Source of the DNA: Chryseobacterium nakagawai
Lineage (GTDB): Bacteria > Bacteroidota > Bacteroidia > Flavobacteriales > Weeksellaceae
Direction of reading: 5' to 3'
Length of the DNA: 64,000 nucleotides
NCBI RefSeq assembly: GCF_900637665.1
Contig: NZ_LR134386.1
Span: 5,200,501 to 5,264,500, forward strand
Numbering within the stretch: position 1 is the stretch's first letter; each line of letters opens with the position of its first letter. The notes beneath the pieces were generated by a model. The model was given only the letters and a program-made list of their open reading frames with translations, was not told the origin of the DNA and searched no databases. The translations under genes were made by a program, and so were the position numbers. Below are positions 51,647-61,071 of this stretch, piece after piece.

Positions 51647-53100
51647 TATAGATTGGTAGGCAATGTAATAATAAATGTAGATCCTTTTCCTACTTCTGAT
51701 TTCACTGAGATTTCTCCTTTATAATCTTCAATCATTTTTCTTACCATGGATAAACCAAGCCCCATTCCGCTGGTTTTGGAAGTAAAATTAGGTTCAAAAA
51801 TCCTTTCATACATATTTTCAGGGATACCAACCCCATTATCCTGAACAGAAACAATTACTCTTCGCTGATGCTGTTCTACATCTACATTAATAATTAATTT
51901 TCTTTCGTCACTTTCCGCCTGTTTGGCATTGGTCACAAGATTGGTAATGATTCTGGAAAGATAAATCCTATCCATATTAATCATAATATTGCTCTTATTG
52001 GCATGCATGAAGATACTGTCATCATTGAATACACGAAGAATATCTTCTACTTCTGTATTCAGATTGATGATTTCATTATTTTTCTCAGGAAGTTTAGCAA
52101 ATTCAGAGAATGCAGAGGCCACAGTGGCAATCAGATCAATCTGATCCACCATTGTTTTACTCATCTGTTTTACTCTCTCTTTGATATTCGGATCTTCCGG
52201 ATCAAATTTTCTTTCAAAATTCTGAATCGTAAGCTTCATGGGAGTAAGTGGATTTTTTACCTCGTGAGCAACCTGTTTTGCCATTTCTCTCCATGCTTCT
52301 TCAGATGCTTTAAACCTTAGTCTTTCTTTTTGATCCTGAATTTGCAGAATCATCCTGTTGTAAGCCCTTGCCAAAGCATTTAATTCATCATTTTTATAAT
52401 ATCTGATAGGACGCATTTCATTTTCAAATAATGTAATACGTGTAATCATATCAGAAAACTTCGTAATGGTTTTTGCCAGACTATTGGAAGTTACCCAACT
52501 TATCCAGATACTGAACAGGATAAGAAATATATCCACTAAAAGAATATATTTTACATACTGATGCAATACTTCCAGATAAGCAGATTCATTATGATATAAA
52601 GGAATATAAACAACACCGATTGGTTCAAGCTCATTGTTCTTCAATAAAAGATATGAAGAGGTAAGCTTAGCATCTTTAGCAGCATCATATCTGGTCATAT
52701 CAATCCTGGCGTCTGTAGACAGAATTTTGTTGATAATTTCTATAGACAATGTTTTCTGATCAATCAGGCTTTCATCTTTATTAGAAAGCAAATAATTTCC
52801 TTTCAGATCATAAATAACAATATCATGCTGGTTAATATCTGCGATCTCAAAGATTTTATTACCTAAGACCTTCGGCAGATCTTTTGTTTCTACCAATGTA
52901 CGGCTTACGGCGTAATCCAGATATCTCATGACAGCATTGGTTTTCTCCTGCATATCGATATTACTCTGCTGCAGAGAGTTATTTCTCAATACAAAATAAG
53001 GAACCAATGATGTTGCCACAACACTTAAAAAGCATACCAATAAGAATCCGAAAAACACACGGTTCCTTAAACTATATCCTTTATATTTATTTAACGACAT
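51646..53100 (-). CDS. Sensor histidine kinase with HAMP domain (NtrY-like)
   Basis: The 484-residue protein has a membrane helix near 15-35, an extracytoplasmic sensor domain, a second helix near 180-200 and a HAMP segment. The HisKA box is AHEVKNPLTPMKLTI. The ATPase domain has the N box TNLVTNAKQAE and G boxes DNGVGIPENMYERIFEP and GMGLGLSMV. The nearby genes include no response regulator, so the partner is elsewhere. It is one base from ribE and overlaps trmN6. Confidence 0.93.
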   Translation of the reverse strand: MSLNKYKGYSLRNRVFFGFLLVCFLSVVATSLVPYFVLRNNSLQQSNIDMQEKTNAVMRYLDYAVSRTLVETKDLPKVLGNKIFEIADINQHDIVIYDLKGNYLLSNKDESLIDQKTLSIEIINKILSTDARIDMTRYDAAKDAKLTSSYLLLKNNELEPIGVVYIPLYHNESAYLEVLHQYVKYILLVDIFLILFSIWISWVTSNSLAKTITKFSDMITRITLFENEMRPIRYYKNDELNALARAYNRMILQIQDQKERLRFKASEEAWREMAKQVAHEVKNPLTPMKLTIQNFERKFDPEDPNIKERVKQMSKTMVDQIDLIATVASAFSEFAKLPEKNNEIINLNTEVEDILRVFNDDSIFMHANKSNIMINMDRIYLSRIITNLVTNAKQAESDERKLIINVDVEQHQRRVIVSVQDNGVGIPENMYERIFEPNFTSKTSGMGLGLSMVRKMIEDYKGEISVKSEVGKGSTFIITLPTNL

Positions 53101-53101
53101 C

Positions 53102-53686
53102 CTACTTTTTAATTAACCTAGCAATATACTTACCAATGATGTCAAATTCAAGATTCACTTTATCACCAATTTTCAGGTTTTTCATATTAGTAAACTCCCA
53201 GGTATAAGGAATAATGGCTACTGAGAACTGAGTATCTTCACTTTTTGCTACGGTTAAACTGATTCCATTTACTGTAATAGATCCCTGAGGCACTGTTACA
53301 AAACTTCCATCTGACTCGTATTGCATAGTAATGAAATAACTTCCGTCTTTATTCTCAATTCCTACTACTACTCCTGTTTTGTCAACATGCCCCTGAACGA
53401 TATGACCATCCAGTCTTCCATCCATTTTCATGCAACGCTCAAGATTAACAACGGTTCCCAGCTCCCATTTTCCAAGATTGGTCTTTTCCAGTGTTTCATT
53501 GATGGCTGTTACCACATATTGATTATCTTTAATCTCAACCACCGTCAGACAACATCCGTTATGTGCAAGACTTTGATCAATTTTAAGTTCGTTTGTAAAA
53601 GGGCATGTCAGGGTGAAATCTATGTTGCTTCCTTTCTCTTCAATCTTTTCAATAACACCAACTGCTTCAATAATTCCTGTGAACAT
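53102..53686 (-). CDS. ribE: Riboflavin synthase alpha subunit
   Basis: The 194-residue enzyme converts two 6,7-dimethyl-8-ribityllumazine molecules to riboflavin. Two lumazine-binding repeats can be seen: MFTGIIEAVGVIEKI with SLAHNGCCLTVV, and LDGHIVQGHVDKTG with GSITVNGISLTVAKS. Both carry the paired GxxLTV-type signature. A full promoter box lies 34 bases upstream, divergent from pdxA. No other rib gene is near. Confidence 0.95.
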   Translation of the reverse strand: MFTGIIEAVGVIEKIEEKGSNIDFTLTCPFTNELKIDQSLAHNGCCLTVVEIKDNQYVVTAINETLEKTNLGKWELGTVVNLERCMKMDGRLDGHIVQGHVDKTGVVVGIENKDGSYFITMQYESDGSFVTVPQGSITVNGISLTVAKSEDTQFSVAIIPYTWEFTNMKNLKIGDKVNLEFDIIGKYIARLIKK

Positions 53687-53698
53687 ATTATTTTTTGC

Positions 53699-53706
53699 TA
53701 AATTTG
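53699..53706 (+). promoter_or_regulatory. -7 promoter element for pdxA
   Basis: TAAATTTG is a full TAnnTTTG match, 28 bases before the pdxA ATG. Confidence 0.6.
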
Positions 53707-53720
53707 TAAATTATAATCTT

Positions 53721-53728
53721 CAAAGATA
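53721..53728 (-). promoter_or_regulatory. -7 promoter element for ribE
   Basis: TATCTTTG on the minus strand is a full TAnnTTTG match, 34 bases before the ribE ATG. It interleaves with the divergent pdxA promoter, so the two may compete. Confidence 0.6.
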
Positions 53729-53734
53729 ATCAAA

Positions 53735-54826
53735 ATGAGCCCAAAAAACCATAAAGTACGAGTAGGAATTTCAATCGGTGATTTCAATGGCATCGGTCCG
53801 GAGATCATCATGAAGTCTCTGACAGACAAAACCATTACGGATTTTTTCACTCCTGTGATTTTTGGTTCGGGAAAATTATTCACTTATCAGAAAAACATTT
53901 TCAAGTTGAATCTTAATTTCAACTATGTAAATGAAGCTTCCCAGGCACAAGCCGGCAAACTGAACATGGTGAACCTCACCAAGGAAAATGTTAACGTTGA
54001 ATTGGGAGTTCCTACAGAAGAATCTACTCAAATGGCTATCGATTCTTTAGAAGCTGCAACGGAAGCATTGATAAAAGGAGATATTGACGTTTTGGTCACT
54101 GCTCCTATCAACAAGGATGAAATGGTAAAAATGGGCTTTAAGCATGCCGGACACACTGGATATTTTGAAGAAAAATTCAGTAAAAAAGGATTAATGTTTC
54201 TGGTAACAGAAGGTCTTAAAGTAGCGGTGTCTACTCATCATATTCCTATTTCTCAGATCGCTGAGAATATTTCCAAGGAAAAGATCAAAAAGCAGATCAG
54301 AGTATTGAACCAGACACTTATTGAAGATTTCTGCATTCAAAAACCTAAGATTGCCGTATTGGGACTGAATCCCCACGCAGGAGACGGAGGAGTAATCGGG
54401 ACCGAAGAAATAGAAATCATCAGCCCGGCTATTCAGGAACTTTCGGATAATGGAATTCTGGCATTCGGACCTTTCCCGGCAGACAGCTTCTTCCAGCCGA
54501 ACAAATACAAAAGCTTTGATGCAGTCTTAGCAATGTATCACGATCAGGGATTAGCTCCGTTTAAAACTCTCGCTTATGAAGAAGGTGTAAATTATACAGC
54601 AGGCCTTCCTTTTATTAGAACTTCTCCGGATCATGGAGTGGCATATGACATAGCGGGGAAAAACATTGCAGATGAACAAAGTTTTACAGAAGCGATCTTC
54701 ACAGCAATTAAAGTTTTCAACAACAGAAGTGAATACAGCGAGCTGATGAGCAACCGCCTTCAGCCAAGAAAAATAGCTGTTGACAACGGAATTGACGAGG
54801 ATCTACCTGAGGAAACTGAAGCATAA
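53735..54826 (+). CDS. pdxA: 4-hydroxythreonine-4-phosphate dehydrogenase
   Basis: The 363-residue enzyme oxidises 4-phosphohydroxy-L-threonine in pyridoxal phosphate synthesis (DXP-dependent route). The start RVGISIGDFNGIGPEIIMKS is typical. The metal-binding His lie in FKHAGHTGYFEE and AMYHDQGLAPFKTL, and the ADP-site region is in LNPHAGDGGVIGTEE. The presence of pdxA implies the E. coli-type B6 pathway. Transcribed divergently from ribE. Confidence 0.96.
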   Translation: MSPKNHKVRVGISIGDFNGIGPEIIMKSLTDKTITDFFTPVIFGSGKLFTYQKNIFKLNLNFNYVNEASQAQAGKLNMVNLTKENVNVELGVPTEESTQMAIDSLEAATEALIKGDIDVLVTAPINKDEMVKMGFKHAGHTGYFEEKFSKKGLMFLVTEGLKVAVSTHHIPISQIAENISKEKIKKQIRVLNQTLIEDFCIQKPKIAVLGLNPHAGDGGVIGTEEIEIISPAIQELSDNGILAFGPFPADSFFQPNKYKSFDAVLAMYHDQGLAPFKTLAYEEGVNYTAGLPFIRTSPDHGVAYDIAGKNIADEQSFTEAIFTAIKVFNNRSEYSELMSNRLQPRKIAVDNGIDEDLPEETEA

Positions 54827-54867
54827 ACCGTTAAAACAAATTTTAAATTAATTTGTTTTAAATTTTA

Positions 54868-54898
54868 TTTGTTATTATAAAAAAAATGCATATTTTTG
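54868..54898 (+). promoter_or_regulatory. Promoter of the DUF177-rpmF unit
   Basis: TTTG at 54868-54871, a 19-base spacer and TATTTTTG at 54891-54898 form a full consensus match. The ATG at 54911 follows within 12 bases. Confidence 0.85.
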
Positions 54899-54910
54899 CA
54901 CACTCATTTT

Positions 54911-55441
54911 ATGGACAAGTTAAGAAACTATGACGTAAGCTTTTCCGGACTTAAAAACGGGAAACACGAGTTCAAGTTTGAGATAGATAATACGTTCTTT
55001 CAATTATTTGATACTGAGCAGGAATTTACAAATCCTAGAATAGAAGTACAGGCATTACTTGATAAGCATACTACTTTTCTGGAATTTGAGATTAAAATAA
55101 ATGGATTAGTTGAGTTGGTTTGTGATATCACAAATGAAGATTTCGACTATCCTATTGAGAATGAAATCAAAGTTCTGGTGAATTTTGGAGAAGAATATGA
55201 TGACAGCAATGAAGATGTCATTACAATTCCCACAGGAGATCATGCTTTTAATATCGCACATTTGATATATGAAAATGTCATGCTCTCTATCCCGATGAAA
55301 AAAATATCACCAGATGTAAGTGATGAAGACATCAAAATTCTTGACCAGTTCAGTCCGAAAGAAATTGAGGAAACTGAAGAAGAAGAACATGAAAGTGACC
55401 CGAGATGGGATGCTTTAAGAAAATTAAGAGACAATAATTAA
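54911..55441 (+). CDS. DUF177 (YceD-like) protein
   Basis: The 176-residue acidic protein has DUF177 features (RIEVQALLDKHTTFLEFEIK, then PTGDHAFNIAHLIYENVMLS) and an acidic tail ending SDPRWDALRKLRD. It precedes rpmF in nearly all bacteria that have it and is implicated in 23S rRNA processing or accumulation in plants and E. coli. The ATG at 54911 is downstream of the promoter; the one at 54896 is inside it. Confidence 0.92.
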   Translation: MDKLRNYDVSFSGLKNGKHEFKFEIDNTFFQLFDTEQEFTNPRIEVQALLDKHTTFLEFEIKINGLVELVCDITNEDFDYPIENEIKVLVNFGEEYDDSNEDVITIPTGDHAFNIAHLIYENVMLSIPMKKISPDVSDEDIKILDQFSPKEIEETEEEEHESDPRWDALRKLRDNN

Positions 55442-55508
55442 ATAGAATAATTTAAATATGATGAGATGATGAATCTCATCGCTCATCAATTAAAAAAGTT
55501 ATTAGAAA

Positions 55509-55712
55509 ATGGCACATCCAAAGAGAAGACAGTCGTCGACAAGAAGAGATAAGAGAAGAACTCACTACAAAGCTGTAGTTCCTCAATTAGCTAAAGATGC
55601 AACAACAGGAGAGCTTCACCTATACCACAGAGCTCACTGGCATGAAGGGAAACTTTACTACAGAGGTAAAGTAGTATTGGAAAAAGAAGTAGCTACTACT
55701 GAAGAAAACTAA
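55509..55712 (+). CDS. rpmF: 50S ribosomal protein L32
   Basis: The 67-residue protein starts [20 protein letters not shown], the standard bL32 start. The zinc-ribbon Cys pairs of some bL32 proteins are absent (C- form). It is downstream of DUF177 with a 67-base gap and followed by a long-stem terminator. Confidence 0.97.
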   Translation: MAHPKRRQSSTRRDKRRTHYKAVVPQLAKDATTGELHLYHRAHWHEGKLYYRGKVVLEKEVATTEEN

Positions 55713-55748
55713 GAGTCGCTTTTCACTGAAAAAGCCTCATTTTAATAC

Positions 55749-55786
55749 AAAAACCGCCTAATTTTGATAAAATTTGGCGGTTTTTT
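55749..55786 (+). terminator. Terminator of rpmF
   Basis: AAAAACCGCC pairs with GGCGGTTTTT, and an inner 6-bp AATTTT/AAAATT stem extends the hairpin. T6 follows. The same T-tract supplies the -33 region of the accB promoter. Confidence 0.9.
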
Positions 55787-55816
55787 GTTGTTTTTTACGT
55801 TTTTTTGGTATCTTTG
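55787..55816 (+). promoter_or_regulatory. Promoter of accB-accC
   Basis: GTTG at 55787-55790, an 18-base spacer and TATCTTTG at 55809-55816 match the consensus. An alternative TTTG at 55784-55787 gives a 21-base spacer. The accB ATG is 24 bases further. Confidence 0.75.
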
Positions 55817-55839
55817 GATCAAAATCAAATATCAAATTT

Positions 55840-56322
55840 ATGGACATTAAAGACATACAAAATCTTATTAAGTTTGTATCTAAGGCTGAAGTTTCAGAAG
55901 TGAAGTACAAGACTAAAGATTTCGAAATCACTATTAAAACTCCATTAGCTGGAAGCGATGCTGTTTATGCACAACCTGCAGTATACCACACAGCTCCACA
56001 AGCAGTAGCTGCTCCAGCACCTGTTGCAACTCCTGCTGCTGCACCTGCTGAAAAAGCTGAAGCTGCATCTGATGACAGCAAATATATAACGATCAAATCT
56101 CCAATGATTGGTACATTCTACAGAAAACCATCTCCTGATAAAGATGTATTTGCAAATGTAGGTGATGAAGTTTCTGTTGGTAAAGTAGTTTGCGTTATTG
56201 AAGCAATGAAATTATTCAACCAGATTGAATCTGAAATCAGCGGAAAAATCGTTAAAATTTTAGTTGACGATGCTACTCCGGTAGAATATGACCAACCATT
56301 ATTCTTAGTAGATCCATCTTAA
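55840..56322 (+). CDS. accB: Biotin carboxyl carrier protein of acetyl-CoA carboxylase
   Basis: The 160-residue protein has a short N-terminal domain (MDIKDIQNLIKFVSKAEVSE), an Ala/Pro hinge (about 50-85) and a C-terminal biotinyl domain with the modified Lys in VIEAMKLFNQIES. It carries carboxybiotin between AccC and the carboxyltransferase in fatty acid synthesis. An ATG at 55774 is discounted because it lies upstream of the promoter. It is paired with accC, 93 bases downstream. Confidence 0.96.
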   Translation: MDIKDIQNLIKFVSKAEVSEVKYKTKDFEITIKTPLAGSDAVYAQPAVYHTAPQAVAAPAPVATPAAAPAEKAEAASDDSKYITIKSPMIGTFYRKPSPDKDVFANVGDEVSVGKVVCVIEAMKLFNQIESEISGKIVKILVDDATPVEYDQPLFLVDPS

Positions 56323-56415
56323 GGAATTTTAGATTAAAGATTATAAATTTTAGATGAAGTCTTTTCATTTAAAATAATTTAAAATTCAAAATTTATAATT
56401 TAAAATTTCGGAGAG

Positions 56416-57771
56416 ATGTTCAAGAAAATATTAATAGCCAATCGTGGCGAAATTGCAATGCGTATTCTACGTACTTGTAAAGAAATGGGGATCAAAACCG
56501 TAGCGGTATACTCTACTGCTGATAAAGACAGTCTTCACGTAAGATTTGCTGATGAAGCTGTTTGTATTGGTCCTGCAATGAGTAAAGACTCATACCTTAA
56601 AATCCCTAACATTATTGCAGCAGCGGAAATTACCAATGCTGATGCTATCCACCCAGGATATGGATTCTTATCAGAGAATGCTAACTTCTCAAGAATCTGC
56701 CAAAAGAACGGAATCAAGTTCATTGGAGCTTCTCCTGAGCAGATTGAGAAAATGGGAGATAAGGCCAATGCTAAGGCTACCATGAAAGCTGCAGGTGTAC
56801 CATGTGTACCTGGGTCTGATGGATTGATTGAATCTTATGAGCATGCTGTAAAAGTTGCTGAAGAAACAGGATATCCTGTAATGATTAAAGCAACTGCCGG
56901 TGGTGGTGGTAAAGGAATGAGAGCCGTTTGGAAAGCTGAAGACCTTAAAGATCACTGGGAATCTGCAATTCAGGAAGCTGTAGCAGCCTTTGGAAACGGA
57001 GGTATGTATATGGAGAAACTGATTGAAGAACCTAGACACATCGAAATTCAGGTTGCAGGTGACCAATTTGGTAAAGCTTGTCACCTTTCTGAAAGAGACT
57101 GTTCTGTACAGAGAAGAAACCAGAAATTGACGGAAGAAACACCTTCTCCGTTTATGACTGACGAACTTCGTGAAAAAATGGGTGATGCTGCTGTAAAAGC
57201 TGCTGAATTTATTGGATACGAAGGAGTAGGAACTATCGAATTTCTTGTAGACAAGCACAGAAATTTCTATTTCATGGAAATGAATACAAGAATCCAGGTA
57301 GAACACCCTATTACTGAACAGGTTATTGATTATGATCTTATCAGAGAACAGATTCTTCTTGCAGCGGGAACTCCTATTTCAGGAATCAATTATTACCCGA
57401 AATTACATTCCATCGAATGTAGAATCAACGCTGAAGACCCGTATGCAGACTTCAGACCGTCTCCAGGAAAGATCACAGGATTAAATATTCCTGGCGGACA
57501 CGGAATCAGAGTAGATACTCACGTATACTCCGGATACAGCATTCCTTCTAACTACGACTCTATGATTGCTAAGCTTATCACTACGGCTCAAACCCGTGAG
57601 GAAGCGATTGCAAAAATGAGACGTGCACTTGAGGAATTCTATATTGAAGGAGTAAAAACAACGATTCCTTTCCACAGACAACTGATGGATAATGAAGATT
57701 ATCTTGCAGGAAACTACACTACAAAGTTTATGGAGGATTTTGTAATGGATAAGAAATATGATAATCATTAG
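56416..57771 (+). CDS. accC: Acetyl-CoA carboxylase biotin carboxylase subunit
   Basis: This 451-residue ATP-grasp enzyme carboxylates biotin on AccB. It starts [20 protein letters not shown]. The ATP loop is [11 protein letters not shown], and the metal and bicarbonate residues are in [18 protein letters not shown] with the catalytic Arg in RIQVEH. It is operonic with accB and ends in a strong terminator. Confidence 0.97.
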   Translation: MFKKILIANRGEIAMRILRTCKEMGIKTVAVYSTADKDSLHVRFADEAVCIGPAMSKDSYLKIPNIIAAAEITNADAIHPGYGFLSENANFSRICQKNGIKFIGASPEQIEKMGDKANAKATMKAAGVPCVPGSDGLIESYEHAVKVAEETGYPVMIKATAGGGGKGMRAVWKAEDLKDHWESAIQEAVAAFGNGGMYMEKLIEEPRHIEIQVAGDQFGKACHLSERDCSVQRRNQKLTEETPSPFMTDELREKMGDAAVKAAEFIGYEGVGTIEFLVDKHRNFYFMEMNTRIQVEHPITEQVIDYDLIREQILLAAGTPISGINYYPKLHSIECRINAEDPYADFRPSPGKITGLNIPGGHGIRVDTHVYSGYSIPSNYDSMIAKLITTAQTREEAIAKMRRALEEFYIEGVKTTIPFHRQLMDNEDYLAGNYTTKFMEDFVMDKKYDNH

Positions 57772-57793
57772 GATTATTTAAAATAAAAACTTT

Positions 57794-57822
57794 AAACTGC
57801 CTCTCTTTGAGGCAGTTTTTTA
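57794..57822 (+). terminator. Terminator of accC
   Basis: AAACTGCCTC pairs with GAGGCAGTTT with a 5-base loop and is followed by T-rich sequence. Confidence 0.9.
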
Positions 57823-57846
57823 TTTTCGTATATATAATAACAAGGT

Positions 57847-58398
57847 ATGCTGACCAAAATTTTAAAATCAATTATGATAGCCGGCTTCTTCTGGTTTATG
57901 ATTCATGCTCTGTATATTACTTACGATGGGCTTACGAATTCTAAACAGAAAGCAGACCTTGCTGTAGTTTTCGGGAATAAAGTGAACGAAGATGGCAGTC
58001 TTTCTCTACGATTACAAGCAAGATTAGATAAAAGTATTGAACTCTATCAGAAAAAACAAATCAAAGAGATCCTGGTTAGTGGTGGTCTGGGCAAAGAAGG
58101 TTATTGGGAAGGTACGGAAATGAAAAAGTATCTGGTAAAAAATAAAATCCCTTCAGAGAAGATTCTTGTGGATAACTTTGGGGATAACACTGAAAAGACC
58201 GTTATCAATACTATAAAAATTGCTAATAGCCTTAAATACAGCAGTATTATTTCAGTTTCACAATTTTATCATCAGACCAGAATCAAAAAACTCTTTAGGG
58301 AGCACCATTTTGAAAATATTGAAAGCTCAAGTCCGCTCTATTTTGAAATAAGAGACTTCTATTCAATTTTCAGGGAGTTTTTCGCTTACTATTTTTAA
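57847..58398 (+). CDS. YdcF/DUF218 family protein
   Basis: The 183-residue protein has one N-terminal membrane helix (IMIAGFFWFMIHALYITY) and a DUF218 domain with DLAVVFGNKVNEDGSLSLRL, ILVSGGLGKEG and ENFGDNTEKTV-like segments. Relatives such as SanA and YdcF act at the envelope; function is uncertain. It stands alone between accC and rocD. Confidence 0.85.
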   Translation: MLTKILKSIMIAGFFWFMIHALYITYDGLTNSKQKADLAVVFGNKVNEDGSLSLRLQARLDKSIELYQKKQIKEILVSGGLGKEGYWEGTEMKKYLVKNKIPSEKILVDNFGDNTEKTVINTIKIANSLKYSSIISVSQFYHQTRIKKLFREHHFENIESSSPLYFEIRDFYSIFREFFAYYF

Positions 58399-58490
58399 AG
58401 AAATCAACAATGTATCTGAATCTGTCCAGAAAATCAAAAAAACTGATAGCTTTCACCTTTACCTAATATAATTCTCTCACTCTCAACCCA

Positions 58491-58520
58491 TTTCCAGATT
58501 AATAAAAATTAATCTGGAAA
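58491..58520. other. Perfect 13-bp hairpin of unknown role
   Basis: tttccagattaat pairs exactly with attaatctggaaa around an AAAA loop. No T-run follows on the plus strand and it lies 92 bases after the YdcF-like stop, so it is not a typical terminator. The rest of the gap (58399-58692) holds the rocD promoter and no ORF. Confidence 0.5.
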
Positions 58521-58649
58521 AATCCGCTTCTTATAAAGATATAATACCTGCTACAATTGACCAGCAAAGAAAATATTCTCTGATGCAGCTTTATTCCGAC
58601 TCAAAATTTACTTCAGTTCTGATCTTTGACTGCATCTGGTATTTGTTCA

Positions 58650-58677
58650 TTGATCTCATTAATATTGCGTAAATTTG
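58650..58677 (+). promoter_or_regulatory. Promoter of rocD
   Basis: TTG at 58650-58652, a 17-base spacer and TAAATTTG at 58670-58677 match the consensus. The ATG follows 15 bases later. Confidence 0.7.
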
Positions 58678-58692
58678 TAAAAAACCAACAAT

Positions 58693-59943
58693 ATGTCAAC
58701 AGCAGAAACAACAAAAAACTCACAGTACTTTATTGACCTTGAAGACAAACATGGAGCGCATAACTATCACCCACTACCAGTAGTTCTGGACCGCGGAGAA
58801 GGTGTTTTCGTTTGGGATGTAGAGGGCAAAAGGTATTATGATTTTCTTTCAGCATATTCTGCTGTGAACCAGGGACACTCTCATCCTAAAATTGTAGAAG
58901 CTTTGGTAGAACAGGCTAAAAAACTGGCTTTAACTTCAAGAGCATTCTACAACTCTAAATTAGGGGAATACGAGCAGAAGATTACTACTCTTTTTGGGTT
59001 TGACAAAGTATTACCGATGAACTCTGGAGCTGAAGCCGTAGAAACTGCGGTGAAACTTGCCAGAAAATGGAGTTATGAAGTAAAAGGAATTTCAGAAAAT
59101 GCCGCAAAGATCATCGTTTGTGAAAATAATTTCCACGGAAGAACTACCACTATTGTTTCTTTCTCCAATGATCCGGATGCCAACCAAAACTATGGACCTT
59201 TTACACCAGGCTTTATCAAGATCCCTTACAATGATATCAAAGCATTGGAAGAAGTATTAAGCAGAGAAGCAGAAAATATTGCGGCCTTCCTTGTTGAACC
59301 TATTCAAGGAGAAGCAGGAGTATATGTTCCGGATGAAAACTTCCTTAAAAATGCTTCTGAGTTGTGTAAAAAATATAATGTCCTTTTCATTGCTGACGAA
59401 GTACAAACAGGTATTGCAAGAACAGGAAAACTGATTGCTTGCCATCATGAAAATGTACAGCCGGATATTTTAATTCTTGGAAAAGCGCTTTCAGGAGGTA
59501 TGTATCCAGTATCAGCAGTATTAGCTAATGATGAGATCATGAATGTAATTAAGCCGGGACAACATGGATCTACATTCGGAGGAAACCCAATTGCTTGTGC
59601 CGTAGCCGTAGCAGCATTAGATGTAGTAGCTGATGAAAAATTATCTGAAAGAGCAGAAGAACTTGGGCAGCTTTTCAGAGCTGAGATCAACAAGTTGATC
59701 GAAAAAACAGATCTGATTACCAAAGTAAGAGGAAAGGGTCTTTTAAATGCTATTTTAATCAATGACACTCCGGATAGCTCTACAGCATGGAATCTTTGTT
59801 TACAATTAAAAGAAAACGGTTTGCTTGCAAAACCAACACATGGTAACATCATCAGATTAGCACCTCCTTTGGTCATTACTGAAGAGCAGCTATTAGATTG
59901 TGTAAAAATTATTGAAAAAACTATTCTGGAGTATAAAGCTTAA
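58693..59943 (+). CDS. rocD: Ornithine--oxo-acid aminotransferase
   Basis: The 416-residue class III PLP aminotransferase converts ornithine and 2-oxoglutarate to glutamate semialdehyde. GSAEAVETA-type sequence ([18 protein letters not shown]) binds the cofactor phosphate. The Schiff-base Lys is in [15 protein letters not shown], and [14 protein letters not shown] carries the ring-contacting Asp. Length and [20 protein letters not shown] fit OAT rather than acetylornithine aminotransferase. It is convergent with the glycosyltransferase gene, overlapping it by 4 bases. Confidence 0.94.
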   Translation: MSTAETTKNSQYFIDLEDKHGAHNYHPLPVVLDRGEGVFVWDVEGKRYYDFLSAYSAVNQGHSHPKIVEALVEQAKKLALTSRAFYNSKLGEYEQKITTLFGFDKVLPMNSGAEAVETAVKLARKWSYEVKGISENAAKIIVCENNFHGRTTTIVSFSNDPDANQNYGPFTPGFIKIPYNDIKALEEVLSREAENIAAFLVEPIQGEAGVYVPDENFLKNASELCKKYNVLFIADEVQTGIARTGKLIACHHENVQPDILILGKALSGGMYPVSAVLANDEIMNVIKPGQHGSTFGGNPIACAVAVAALDVVADEKLSERAEELGQLFRAEINKLIEKTDLITKVRGKGLLNAILINDTPDSSTAWNLCLQLKENGLLAKPTHGNIIRLAPPLVITEEQLLDCVKIIEKTILEYKA

Positions 59944-61025
59944 TTTTTCTTCAGAACAGAGTCATAAAACTTAAGATAATTATTGGACATTGCGGTATAA
60001 CTATATTGCTCTGTCCAATTTTTTATTTCCTGACTCATTTCTTTTTCATTGCTGTGATAAAGATTCATTTTCTCCTGAAACAACTCAGCCATCAATTTCG
60101 GTTCAAAACTGTCAAAATAAAAAGCCTTATCTCCTCCTATTTCTGGAAGACTCGTATATGTTGAAAGAAATACAGGCTTACCAAAGGCCATCGCTTCAAT
60201 AGGCGGAATCCCAAAACCTTCTGCAATAGAAGGATGGCACATAGCCTCCGAATGTTGAATAACAGCATATTTCTCTTCTTCTGAAAGATTTTTAAGAAAA
60301 TGGACTCTTTGTTCCAAATGGAGCTCTTTAATTCTTGTTCTCACTTCTTGTCCGTACCACAGCTTCTCATCTGAAGCGATAAGTACTAGATCTTCTTTTA
60401 TATAAGGAAGCATTTCAACCAAAGTCAACTGATTTTTTTTGTTGAAAAGCACCCCTATATTTAAAATATACTTTTTATCTTTTAAATAGCTGTATTTACC
60501 CAACTGATATTCTCTATCTGCTGGAAGGTCAATTCCGTTATGTATAACTACAACATCTTTTAGTTTAGTAAAATTAAAAAGCCTCTTATTACGAATAAAA
60601 CTCTCTTTTGCATACTCAGAAATACAAACAATATAGTCTGCATTTTTCACATTGCTTCTCACTTTTCCCAGCATTTTCCTCTTTTTAGAACTGGAAAGGT
60701 TCTCATACAAGAAGTTCAAATCATGCAGAGTAACAATTTTTATTGTGCTTTTATAATTTCTATGAAAGTACGAAGATAACTGGTGACTTACATGAATAAG
60801 ATCAAACTCCCCACTAAAACGTTCAAAAAAGCGATGGGTCTTATTCCAAAAAACACTATTAGGCTTAGGCTCGAATTCCTCAAGCTGTTCTTTTTTCCCG
60901 AAAAAAAATATTTCAAACTTAGAATTCTCCTCCTGTAAACCTTTTGCCAGATTTCTGAATACATTCGCAATCCCTGAATTAGGATATCGGAGGCGTTCAA
61001 GATCGATCAAAAGTTTCTTTTTCAT
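59940..61025 (-). CDS. Glycosyltransferase family 4-type (GT-B) protein
   Basis: The 361-residue GT-B enzyme has [21 protein letters not shown] sugar-nucleotide loop ([19 protein letters not shown]) and the acidic motif [20 protein letters not shown], where the first Glu contacts the donor. The N-terminal domain starts [20 protein letters not shown], where Arg/Asp bind the acceptor. It is in the polysaccharide cluster, divergent from the next three glycosyltransferase-type genes. The donor is unknown. Confidence 0.9.
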   Translation of the reverse strand: MKKKLLIDLERLRYPNSGIANVFRNLAKGLQEENSKFEIFFFGKKEQLEEFEPKPNSVFWNKTHRFFERFSGEFDLIHVSHQLSSYFHRNYKSTIKIVTLHDLNFLYENLSSSKKRKMLGKVRSNVKNADYIVCISEYAKESFIRNKRLFNFTKLKDVVVIHNGIDLPADREYQLGKYSYLKDKKYILNIGVLFNKKNQLTLVEMLPYIKEDLVLIASDEKLWYGQEVRTRIKELHLEQRVHFLKNLSEEEKYAVIQHSEAMCHPSIAEGFGIPPIEAMAFGKPVFLSTYTSLPEIGGDKAFYFDSFEPKLMAELFQEKMNLYHSNEKEMSQEIKNWTEQYSYTAMSNNYLKFYDSVLKKN

Positions 61026-61035
61026 ATTTTTTTTG

Positions 61036-61043
61036 CAAATATA
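61036..61043 (-). promoter_or_regulatory. -7 promoter element for the GT4-type gene
   Basis: TATATTTG on the minus strand is a full TAnnTTTG match, 10 bases before the ATG at 61025. Confidence 0.55.
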
Positions 61044-61050
61044 TATTTAT

Positions 61051-61058
61051 TATTTTTG
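61051..61058 (+). promoter_or_regulatory. -7 promoter element for the rightward glycosyltransferase operon
   Basis: TATTTTTG is a full TAnnTTTG match, 13 bases before the ATG at 61072. It overlaps the region of the divergent promoter at 61036-61043. A TTTG at 61032-61035 would give a short 15-base spacer. Confidence 0.5.
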
Positions 61059-61071
61059 TTTAAAATTTTGG

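Noticed and set aside
56689..57306. 205-codon minus-strand ORF opposite accC
   Set aside because: It is antisense to the highly conserved biotin carboxylase. Its Ser/Phe/His-rich composition reflects the complement of accC codons.
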